Translations under genes and position numbers: made by a program | Assembly: GCA_019775845.1 (NCBI GenBank) | Contig: JADQAV010000017.1 | Coordinates: 620,001 to 684,000 of the forward strand | DNA from: Myrmaecium sp. VS I D KN 1 | Lineage: Eukaryota > Ascomycota > Dothideomycetes > Valsariales > Valsariaceae | Direction of reading: 5' to 3' | DNA: 64,000 bases | Notes under the pieces: model-generated | Seen by the model: the letters and a program-made list of their open reading frames with translations, nothing else | Told to the model about the DNA's origin: nothing | The model's database searches: none | Part shown: positions 41,629 through 51,065 of the stretch, piece by piece | How the letters are laid out: each line of letters begins with the position of its first letter | Position numbering within the stretch: position 1 is the stretch's first letter

Positions 41629-42896
41629 ATGGACGACACGCTGAGTACGAGTCTCTCTCCCGCCGCAGCGACGCGGCATCCCAAGCTGCGGCTGCCCGCG
41701 ACCTGCGATCCTCCGAGTGAGAGCAACCCCGTCGGTCCGGCAGTATGGATTGTGAGCTTCCCCCCGCATGTCCTCTCTCTTCAGCGGAGGTCATTCTTAC
41801 TATCCAACAAGCATGACACTAACCAACACCACCCCAGGTCTTCGGCGCAACCGGCCATATGGGCCGCTCCCTCGTCCGCGCCATCCTCAGCCACGGCGAC
41901 AAAGTTACCGCCGTCGGCTTCACACAGGAAAACACGCTCGCGCAAATGGCCCAGATGCACCCGCACGACCCCAACTACCTGGGCCTGCTCTGCGATGTGC
42001 GGGTGCGCGAGACCGTCGCCGCCGTGTTCGCCCGCAGCGCCGCGCACTGGGGCAGGAGAGACGACGACGACGTCGACGTCGACGATGACGATGACCCTGC
42101 CATCGACGTCATCGCCAACTGCACCACCTACGGCATCCTCGCCCCCTGCGAAGACCAGACGCCCGCCGAGCTCGCCGCCCAGTTCGAGACCAACGTCCAA
42201 GGCACCCTGAACATCCTGCAGCTCAGCCTGCCACTCTTCCGCGCCCGCGGCCGTCGCGGCGGCCGCTACCTCATCTTCAGCAGCACGACGGGGACCCTCG
42301 GCGTGCCCGGCCTGGGCCCCTACTGCGCGACCAAATACGCCGTCGAGGCGCTCGTCGAAAGCATGCTCTACGAAGTCGACGCCTTCAACATCAAAGCCAC
42401 ACTCGTCGAGCCGGGGCACGTGCGGCAGGACGAGCCAGCGCCCACAACCAGCGGCGCCGGACCCGCCACAGACCCCAGCAGCACGCACCTCGGCCTCCGC
42501 CGCTTCAGCGCCTTCTGGCTCAAAACCCGCCTCAGCGCCCCGTACCGGGCACCTACGGCCCCCGCCGCCCACGCCCGCCGCATCTTCCAGTGGCTCGATG
42601 ACCGCCAACCCACGAGCGCGGTGCGCTGCGCCGAGCTGCTGTGGCAGTTGGGTCGCTGCCGGTTCCCTCCCTTGCGCCTCCTGTTGGGCAGCTTTGCGGT
42701 CGAGTGCATACGCGATCGCATGCGTTGTGTTATTGAGGAGATTGAGGATTGGAAGTTTTTGTGCTTTCCTGGGGGTGGGGAGGAGGGGAGGGGGGAGGAG
42801 GAGGGGGAGGAGATTGGGAGGATGGAGGGGGAGGGGCAGGGGGAAGAGGGTGGGGAGGAGAGGATGGAGGAGGAGGGGGAGGGGGAGGGGGAGTGA
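41629..42896 (+). CDS. Short-chain dehydrogenase/reductase with a divergent cofactor motif and acidic Gly/Glu tail
   Basis: Exons 41629-41751 and 41838-42896 with an 86-nt phase-0 intron; 393 aa. A Rossmann NAD(P)-binding fold is indicated by VFGATGHMGRSLVRAIL after the intron, an acidic residue further on, a dinucleotide-fold strand (DVIANCTTYG), SSTTG with the catalytic Ser, and YCATK, the Tyr-x3-Lys pair. Two SDR signatures are atypical: the glycine motif lacks the usual second Gly (His in its place), and the NNAG motif reads NCTTYG. There is also an Asp run (DDDDVDVDDDDDP) inserted before it. The last 50 or so residues are almost only Gly and Glu, encoded by a purine-only DNA tract. Substrate unknown. 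A start at 41494 in the same frame is possible but adds a Pro/His-rich leader. Confidence 0.75.
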
Positions 42897-42903
42897 GGGG
42901 GGG
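42770..42903 (+). repeat. Near-pure purine tract (G/A) at the SDR 3' end
   Basis: About 130 bp that are almost entirely G and A on the plus strand, covering the last codons and stop of the SDR gene. It encodes the Gly/Glu tail and could form triplex or G-quadruplex structures. Confidence 0.85.
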
Positions 42904-43545
42904 AATTGGGAAATGGGTGGGATATCCCTGATGATGATCACGGAAGATCATGGTGGCAACACATATGCCGTGGACGCTTGAGGAAGCAATTCAAGCGATG
43001 CTCCGGTGATTAACGCAAAATCATCCTCCCGAATGAGGAAGAGAGGCTGCTCTGGGACGCAGACCGCTCGCCCTGCAAGGCGAACGGAGCACCACGCCAG
43101 CAAGCAGTCTCGAAAGAGAGATCTGGACAGCGCAGAGCCACGAGGATGCATGCACCGAGACACGAACCCCGCATTCCCATACATGGACCGGAATCCGATG
43201 GGGGAAAAAGGGGTGATCAGCCGGTGCTGGAATGGGAGCAGCATAGCATTGGACAAGCCTCTTCGGAGACAGGTGGGTGGGTTGGGGAGCGGAATCGAGA
43301 TGGCATAGGTAAACAGGCGAGATGGCAGTGAGATGATGTCTAAAATCGAGTATGATACAGCAGGAAGATGGCATGATGCCTGCCTAAGAAGGTCCCCGAC
43401 ATCAAGTTGAAAAAACGCCATGACGCTCGGAGCAATGGTATCAACAACCCGCACACACTTTTCCGTTCGAGTACCTCCCACCAGAGAAAAAAAGAAGCAA
43501 AGAAACTCCCCCAGACATCCTTCCTCCCACCAGCGCCACCTCCCC
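42897..43545. other. Convergent 3' region between the SDR gene and FAF1
   Basis: No gene is supported. ORFs here on the minus strand (for example 42948-43637) only overlap the FAF1 end and the 3' flank. The part 43490-43600 is strongly C-rich. Confidence 0.55.
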
Positions 43546-44554
43546 TCACCGTCTCCCCCTCTTCCCCCTCCCTCCCCTCCCACCCCTGCCACCCCTGCCA
43601 CCCCCACTCCTCCCCGTAATACTCGCCACATCCCCACGACTCAAAGTCAAAACACCCCCCCTAAACCGTCCCACGCCCGGGCCGCCCACACCCCTCTCCC
43701 TCTTCCTCTCCGTCCCCTCCTTCCTCCTCACCTCGCGCTCAAGCACCACCCCATTCTCCCTCGCCTCGCGGCGACGCTCCTGCTCGCGCCGGGCGGCCTT
43801 GGCCGCGATGCCCTTGCGGTGCGCCATGGGCATGTTGGTTTGGGTGAAGGTCGAGGTGCGCGAGCCGAGCGCTTGGATGCGTAGGTCGAGGGCTTTGTGG
43901 CGGTTGGTGCCGGTGGGGTTGAGTGTGCTGGTGTTTGAGGTGAGGAGGTGGGATTCTTGCAGCAGACGTTGGAGCGCGAGGTCGTTTTTGAGGTTCAGGG
44001 CTTCGGTGGCGGCGGTGTCGGAGTCGTCGTTGGGGGAGGGGGTTTTGGTGGGTGGTTTGCTGGTGGATGTGGATGTGGAGGGCAGGACGGAGGGTGGTTT
44101 GGAGGACTGTGGTGGTGGTTAGCGGTGGTGAGCGAAGAGGGTTATATGGGAGGGTGGTTACCATGAAGGCTTTCAACTCCGCTTTACTCAGCTTTTCCTT
44201 CGGTCCCGCTGTGCCTTTGAACTCGACCACTTCGACTCCGAGCCCTTCGCTATCTGTGGACAGGCCGTCCCAGTCGTCGTCTTCCTCCTCGATGTCCTCA
44301 TTGTCGTCGTCGGATTCCTCCTCCTCGACCTCCTCCGCGACCTTCCTCACCGGCTCAATGTCCAGCGGCTTGAATTTGGCCTCGAACGCGCGGCGGAAGG
44401 CTTCTTGGATGGCTGCCGTGTCTTCTTCTTCTTCTTCGCTGTCTTCCTCCGACTCAGGCGCAGGCGCGGGCGCGGCCTTCTTGACGGCTTTGCCGGGCAT
44501 CTTCGCGTCCTCCTTCGCTGTTCGTTTTCGCTTTCCGAGACTGATGGCCGCCAT
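43546..44554 (-). CDS. FAF1: FAF1-like ribosome-biogenesis protein (40S subunit formation)
   Basis: Fungal Faf1 is a nucleolar factor for 18S rRNA maturation and 40S assembly. Exons 44554-44162 and 44106-43546 with a 55-nt phase-0 intron; 317 aa. The N-terminus is basic (MAAISLGKRKRTAKED), followed by a strongly acidic middle (about 30-105). The conserved half starts at KLSKAELKAFM, then SSKPPSVLPS, EALNLKNDLALQRLLQESHL, NRHKALDLRIQALGSRTS, MPMAHRKGIAAKAARREQER and RERGVGGPGVGRFRGGVLTL. The end is an RGG-type repeat (GGRGGRGGRGGRGKRGRR), typical of nucleolar RNA-binding proteins. Start: the frame is open further upstream, but the ATG at 44554 gives the usual N-terminus. Divergent from HIS6, 347 bp apart. 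Confidence 0.87.
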
Positions 44555-44901
44555 GGTGTGTGTATGGGCGTGGAATCGGTGCGGGCTGGCTTGCTTGCTC
44601 GCCGATTTTGTTGCTGATAGATTGATAGCTAGCTGAGAGACGTCGTTCAAGTCCAGAAAAAGTTCCAACGGTCGGGAAAACCTCGGGCCCCGGAGGTTTC
44701 CCTTTCTCCTCCGCTTTCTCTCCCCGCCGCTGCCATCATTGCTACCCCTCCATACGAGTCTGGAAAATCATCCCTCTTTACCAAAATCTTTTGTTTTCTT
44801 TGCTACACCACCAATTGACCTCCCCCGAACCAACCGCCCTCTTCTCCGGTATCGTACAAGGCAGAGCACACCAGCCAGCCCATCCAGCCCGCCCAAAAAC
44901 C
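44555..44901. promoter_or_regulatory. 347-bp shared promoter of FAF1 and HIS6
   Basis: DNA between the two divergent ATGs. It is pyrimidine-rich on the HIS6-sense strand (44700-44880). I looked for a TGACTCA-type amino-acid-control site and did not see one. Confidence 0.55.
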
Positions 44902-45833
44902 ATGACGAAATTCCGCCCGTGCATCGACCTGCACGCCGGCAGCGTGAAGCAGATCGTCGGCGGCACGCTGACGGCGACCTCGAGCGAGCTGAAGACGAAC
45001 TACGTCTCCACGCAGCCGGCCTCGCACTTCGCCCGGCTGTACCGCGCCCACGGCCTGACGGGCGCCCACGTCATCATGCTCGGCCCGGGCAACGAGGAGG
45101 CCGCGACGGAAGCGGTGCGGGCCTGGGAGGGGGGGCTCCAGGTCGGCGGCGGCATCACCGAGCGCAATGCGTGGAGTTGGATTGAGAGGGGGGCGGAGAA
45201 GGTGGGTTGATTGGGGGAAGGGGAGGGGAGGGACTTGGAGATTGGATGGAAGGGGAGCTGACGGTTATGGCGGGTGAGGAGAAGTAGGTTATTATCACGT
45301 CGTACCTCTTCCCCAACGGCACCTTCTCGCGCGACCGCCTGCAAGCCGTGCTCGACGCGCTCGGCGGCGACAAGGAGAAGCTCGTCATCGACCTGTCGTG
45401 CCGCCGGAAAGGGCCCGGCAGCGGCTGGTTCGTCGCGATGAACAAGTGGCAGACGATCACGGATATGGAGTTGAACCAAGGTACGACGGAGTCCAAAATC
45501 CTCCGGCAATGCCCATACGAGAAACGCTAACACCCCTCACACGAAATAGAATCCATCGCCCTCCTCGAACCCTACTGCTCCGAATTCCTCATCCACGCCG
45601 CCGACCACGAGGGCCTGCAGCAGGGCATCGACCACGACCTCGTCCGCCAGCTGGCCCGCTGGTGTCGCATCCCCGTCACCTACGCCGGCGGCGGCCGCGC
45701 CCTCGAGGATCTCGAGACCGTCAAGCGCTTGAGCGGGGGCAAAGTCGACCTCACCATCGGGAGCGCCCTGGATATTTTTGGAGGCACCGGTGTCAAGTTT
45801 GAGGACTGTGTGGAGTGGAATCGGAGGCAGTAG
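44902..45833 (+). CDS. HIS6: Phosphoribosylformimino-AICAR ribotide isomerase (histidine biosynthesis)
   Basis: Catalyses the Amadori rearrangement of ProFAR to PRFAR, the fourth step of histidine synthesis, in the cytosol. Exons 44902-45201, 45288-45480 and 45550-45833; introns 86 and 69 nt (phases 0 and 1); 258 aa, matching the family (about 260). A single beta/alpha barrel: catalytic Asp in [10 protein letters not shown] near the N-terminus, the half-barrel partner Asp in [10 protein letters not shown], phosphate-binding loops LQVGGGIT and [11 protein letters not shown], and the eukaryotic features KQIVGGTL and [14 protein letters not shown]. Nothing is missing. Intron 1 has a GCTGAC branch. 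Confidence 0.97.
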
Positions 45834-47068
45834 GTTGGAGGGATGGGGGAGGGGGAAGGAGGGAGGGGGTGGGTGGGTGGATTGATGGGGAGGGGAAGGT
45901 GATACCAAACCGTCGAATGAAAAGCCAGTAGAAGTAGAGAGCAGGACCAGATCACAAACAAAACCCCGGACTTTCTTCTCTTTTATCCTTCATGGTACCT
46001 CCCTTCTCTCCTTCCCTCCCTCCCTTTTCCCCCAAAACCAACCAACCAACCAACCAACTAACCTAATATCCAAGTCCCCCAAAAAGACCGGGGGATATCA
46101 AAATCGTGAGAAAGGCAGGAATAACGACGAGACAGCAAAGCGAAGAAAGAAGAACGACTGCCTACCCATGCTCAACTCACTTACTTGATCCCAGTCAGCC
46201 GGTCAGTCAATTCAGTCACCCAGTCCATCAGTCTAGTCCGAAATATCCACGCCGAGACAAATAAAACGGATATATATCTGTATGCGTGCAACGGGTGCGA
46301 GGAGAAAGCCAAAGGGAGGCATCAGCACGAAGAAAAAAAAAGGCAATAAAAGAATCTCTTTCCTTTGAATCTGTGAATGTACCACACAAAAAACAGAAAA
46401 AAAAAAAAAAAAAAGAATAAGTAAAGTAAACTAAAAAAAAGTGAAAAAAGGAGAAGGTAATAGAGAAAGAAAAAAAAAGATCATGGGCGTCGTGAGAGCC
46501 TTGCCTATCTGGACATATGATGATGATGGCGATGGTGGTGGTGGTGATGGTGGTGATGGTATGGTAGCCTCCCATGCTTCCCGTACCTCCTGTCTCCCGT
46601 GTCTCCCGTGTCTCTCATCTCCCAATCCCTTGCCTAGTACATAGTTCCCCTTGATAGCTATATCCCAACCCCCTTCCACAAAATACCAAGCCCAAATGAG
46701 AAAAAAAAAAAGCTCCCGAAGCGAAAGCCAACAACAGCCACAGAAAAACTTCCCCGACCGACAACCCCGCCACCATGACGAAGAGAAAAAAAAAGAAGAA
46801 AGAAAGAAAGAAAGCGAAGTGGGAAGGGGGGGGGGGGGTAGTCGATGGTGAAGCATGCATGCAACAGCGGCGGAAAAAAAACGCGACACGACACGACACC
46901 GGTCTAAGATGGGGGCGGGATGGATATATATAGAGATCGATATATGATTGTGAGGGAAAAAAAGAGGAAGAAGGGACACGCCGGGCTGAAGAAGAATCAT
47001 GTGACGAGGTCACAGACAGTCGTTGCTTTTGTGGTGATGATGATGGTGGTGATGAGTCGGTGCACCAC
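45834..47068. other. Convergent 3' region between HIS6 and STE12
   Basis: 1.2 kb with many homopurine or homopyrimidine runs: GA-rich at 45836-45900, CCAA repeats near 46038-46060, A runs at about 46394-46413, A/G-rich at 46430-46480 and 46700-46840. No gene is visible; long STE12 and HIS6 3' UTRs are likely. Confidence 0.6.
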
Positions 47069-49501
47069 TCAGTACGGGTTCGCGGTGATCATCGGCGGCG
47101 GCGGGCCCATGCTGATGCTGGTGGACACGCCGCCGTTGAGGGCGTCCGACATCTCCGGGATCGTCGTCGGGATGCTGAGGCCGTTGCCGGCGAGGCCGTT
47201 GTAGTGGTGCTCCGAGCCCGGGGATTCGCCCTCGAGCGCGCCGGCCAGGCCGTCCTCCTCCTCGTTGAGGTCCTCCTCGCTGTAGTTGCCCATTGGTTCG
47301 CCGTCCTTGATTTCATGGGTGCGACGGTGCCTGCAGACAAGATTAGCGGGAAAGCTCGGCGGCTGCTGCGACGCGATCACTTACTGCGCGAGGTTGTCCG
47401 ACCGCGAGAAGGCCTTGTTGCATTGGTTGCAGACGTAGGGCCGCTCCTGGGTGTGCGTGCGCACGTGCCTAAGCGCTTCCGGATCAGCCTCCGCTAAAAA
47501 TAACGCGTCGGAGGGCGGGGGGCGGGCGCTTACCTCTTGAGGTGTTCCAACCTCTTAAACAGACGACCACACGTCGGGATCGGGCAGGAATGCGACTTGG
47601 TCGGGTACGGGCCGAGCTCCATCATGGTGGCGCTGCGCGCCCGGCGGAAGGCGCCCGGCCCACCCGCCGTGCGGGTCACGGAGGGATGCTGCAGCGTGTG
47701 TTCCGGGTAGTCGCCGCCATTGGTCAGCACGCTCAGGTCGTCCGGAGGCATCGCGTTGAGCGGCTGCTGGACAGGACTGTCACCGGCCGGGGTGGCGTGT
47801 CGCGAGTGGTCGACGGTCGCCTTGGGTTCCGGCTGGTAGTTCTGCAGGCTTTGCGGGGAATGGTTGGTCGACTCGTCCACCTCCTGCACGGGCACGACCG
47901 ACGCGGACATGGATCGGCGGAGGTCGCTGGGGCGGTGCACGGCGTGCGCGTTACCCGTGGCGGTCACGGCGGCGGCGATGCCGGTGGACAGGGACGACCG
48001 TCGTCGCCGCTGCTTATAGGTGGGCGAGCCTTCGATGACGGAGTAGATGTTGTTGGAGGGAAAGGTGCGCGGGATGCTGGAATATTGCGGACCGCCGAGA
48101 CTGGCGTGGCCGAGCTGCATCAGCGGGTTGAAGCTGGCGGAGAGGCCGATGTCGGGGATGGCGGTGTACAAGCCCGTCTCCTCGTTCGCAATGTACGCCG
48201 GTTCGGAGCCGAGACCGAGGTTCTGCTGCGGAGGAGTGATGGGCTCGAAGGACATGCCGCGGGTGGAGTAGTCCTCGTAATGCGAGGAGACGAACGACGG
48301 CGCGGGGGAGTATTCCATGTACGCAGGCATCGAGCTGTGGCGCTGATGGACCTGCGACAAGGGAATGCCGTTGCGATCATACTGCATGTAATCTCGCTCG
48401 CGCGTCTTGACGAGGAGGTTGCTCGGAGAAGGGGCCATGGACATGTGATGATAGGCGCTCATGCTGTGCAGCGCATCCTCCGTCGCCGGCGGCGCCATGG
48501 TCGGAGGGAGGAGGGGCGGCGGGGGCATCGAGTCCATGGCGCGCATGACGGGGGAGGTGGATTGCGAGTAATTCTGCACGTTCGCGTTGAACGAGGACGA
48601 GCTGGTTTGCTGAGCCTTGGTGAGCTGCTCGAAGAGGGATTGGGACGAGTCGAATTCGAAGGACAGGGCGGGCTCGTTGACGGCGACCGTGGTGGCCTCC
48701 TGGCCCATCTTTTCCCTCTTCAAATCGCGCTCCAGAGCGTCGAGGAAGAGGCGGTCATGCGGCACGCTGTACCAGTAGAAGACCTTCTGCTTCTTCTGCG
48801 TGCGAATGCAATTATTTTTGTACAGGAAATCGAGAAACGGGCTTTTCGGCTCTTCTAGCGTCGCATCGGTGCCGGACTTCAGGTTGCGCAGGTCGGAGAA
48901 GATGCCCTCCTCGAACTTCTTCGCATTTTTCACCGGCCGACCGAAGGCGTGGAAGCGGAAGGACAGGCATCGCACGATGTCGGTGCCGGAAATGTGGAAG
49001 AGGTTGTTCCTGCGTGTAGGTCGTTAGGGTCTGATGATCTGCAGATCGCGACGCGCGATGAGGGGCAACGGGGAGGGTCCGAATCGACGCGTGTCGGGAG
49101 GACCGAGGACGACGTACCAGAGGACACAGGAGACGTATTCGCCGGTGGGCAGGAGGAATCGGCGGATGTACTGATCCGGTTGCCAGTCGACGGGGGCGGA
49201 GATGAGGAAGTACTTGACTGGGCAGGGTGGTCAGTCGATGCGGTCGATCCCGGGAGCGGAAAGCGGCGGGGACCTGCAGGCGGGAGGCGGGAAGTTCGGG
49301 CGGGCAGAGGGATGATATGATGATGATGATGAAGGTGATGGTGACGATGATGACGGGAGACTTACGGTTGTCAACCTGTTGGAGTGCGACGATGGAGTCG
49401 GGCGGGAGGCTTTGTTGGGCGTCCTGATCGAGCAGGAATGTTTCGGGGGCGACGGATCGCGATTGCGGCGGGGGCATCGCGCCATGCGGATTGGAATACA
49501 T
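47069..49501 (-). CDS. STE12: STE12/SteA transcription factor with two C2H2 zinc fingers
   Basis: Target of the Fus3/Kss1-type MAP kinase pathway controlling mating, fruiting and invasive growth in filamentous fungi. Exons 49501-49366, 49217-49118, 49009-47534, 47468-47385 and 47330-47069; introns 148, 108, 65 and 54 nt; 685 aa. The STE homeodomain-like DNA-binding region (about 45-165) has [60 protein letters not shown] and [21 protein letters not shown] disordered activator region follows. Finger 1 is Cys554-x4-Cys559 ... His572-x3-His576, finger 2 is Cys584-x2-Cys587 ... His600-x3-His604. Exon 4 (84 nt, phase 2 on both sides) encodes the end of finger 1 and most of finger 2. CTG repeats lie just upstream of the ATG. 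Confidence 0.97.
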
Positions 49502-49965
49502 GCTGCTACTGCTGCTGCTACGGATACTGCTGCTGCTGCTGAGCGGAGGTGCAAGACGAGTCTATCGTCTCGGCGGTGGTGGATGGTGCCCGTCGTGGTC
49601 GAGCCAAGCAGGATGAGAAACGAACGGAAGGGGGAATGGGGGAAATGGCAGGATGATGATGATGATGGGGTGAGCCAGGCAATGAATGCAGCCAGTGCAG
49701 CGGATTGTAGCGGCGTGAAGCGTCGAGCGTCGAGAGCGAAGGGAATAATCAAGCCAGCGAGTGGTTTGAGAGGGAGGTGAGAGTCGGACGCCGCGGGCGG
49801 AGACGACACGGTGAAGAATGGGACGAGGGCCTGCCTCGGGTGTGCGTTGCAAACGAGTCTCGGGATGGGGGAAAGAAGAGAGGGTGGGAGTGTGAGTGTG
49901 AGGGAGAGAGTAAGAGAGGGAGAAGGGGAGAGTAAGAGAGTAAGAGAGTAAAAGGGGAGCTATAT
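49502..49965 (-). promoter_or_regulatory. STE12 5' flank with CTG/CAG repeats and pyrimidine-rich tract
   Basis: Trinucleotide repeats (CTG on the plus strand) occupy about 49502-49541 directly before the ATG, probably in the 5' UTR. At about 49860-49965 the STE12-sense strand is almost pure C/T with short CTCTTA repeats, the kind of CT-rich tract often found near transcription starts in filamentous fungi (inference). Confidence 0.5.
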
Positions 49966-51041
49966 CGAAGCTGCCGGGAGGTGAACGGACGGATGGGCTG
50001 GCCAGGCGTGTGCGTGGGTGTGTGAATGGGTATGGGGGTAGGTAGTCCGTAGTCTGCCAGTCGAACACGAAACGACGTCCCTCGGGGGGGGTTTGAGAAG
50101 CTTGGAAGGGGGGTTGGGCGGGGGGGTGGGAAAGCGGAAGGGTAAGGGGGTGTGGTAGGGGCACCGCTGTCCTTTAGCTGTCGGACCGTGTGGTGAAACA
50201 GGAGATTAGCCGATTTTAGTCGCCCGCTCGGGTTTGAGGACGGTCTTCGTCTCCTGAGGCATGCATCTATTTCTGGCCTTCGGACCTCTCACTCACACCA
50301 GCTCTCTCTCTTCTTCCTCTCCCTCCCTCCCTCACTCGCCTGGACGACGAAGGAAATCGTCACTCATTAGTTCACCTCTTAGCCGCAAAGCCTGTGCCAA
50401 CCAGCAATCACTGCAGCGAGCGCGCGCACCACCACCGCCCATCCATCACCCATCACCCATCGCCGTCCCATCTCCGCCCATCAAAAAGCCAAGACCCGGA
50501 CCTGACCTCCACCTCTCAAGCCCCCCCTTTCCATCCTCATCCCTCATCCGCCATCCCACTCTGCGCCCACCAACCCACCCACCCACCCCTGGTCTCCAGG
50601 TTGCTCACTGCTCACTGCTCACCGCACGCACGCACGAATCGCACTGAGGTACCGCACTGAGCATGCGCTGCCTCCCTCCCACTTGCGCACTTGCGCACTC
50701 GTCCGTCCAGACGCCGCCTTGCGCTCCCGCCCCGTCCTCCATCCCCGTTCGGCATTATACCGTACCGTACCTGATTACATACTGGCGCGATATAAGACGT
50801 GAGATACGAGATGCGAGAGCAAGCGGACGGGGAGCCACTTCGCTTCTCTTCTCTTCCCCTGCCTCTCAGTGGCGGTGAAACCGACGTGGCTATTAGGTAG
50901 AATATACATACATAAAGAAGCTTGATTTACGCATCAAGGACAACATCTGATTGGTCGGCTCAGCGGTGCTCTGAGTTAGACTGCCAAGGTAACGCGCAAG
51001 GGGGATACCTCAGATAGGATCAACGTTCACAGCCAGGAAAG

Positions 51042-51065
51042 GAGAGAGAGAGAGAGAGAGAGAGA
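51042..51065 (+). repeat. (GA)n microsatellite
   Basis: About twelve uninterrupted GA dinucleotides in the gene-poor stretch. Confidence 0.85.

Noticed and set aside
41781-42941. 386-codon open frame antisense to the SDR gene
   Set aside because: Shadow frame of a GC-rich gene; it starts with Pro/Leu repeats complementary to the purine tract.
47542-48858. 438-codon open frame antisense to STE12
   Set aside because: Shadow of the single long STE12 exon; Arg/Gly/Val-rich nonsense sequence.
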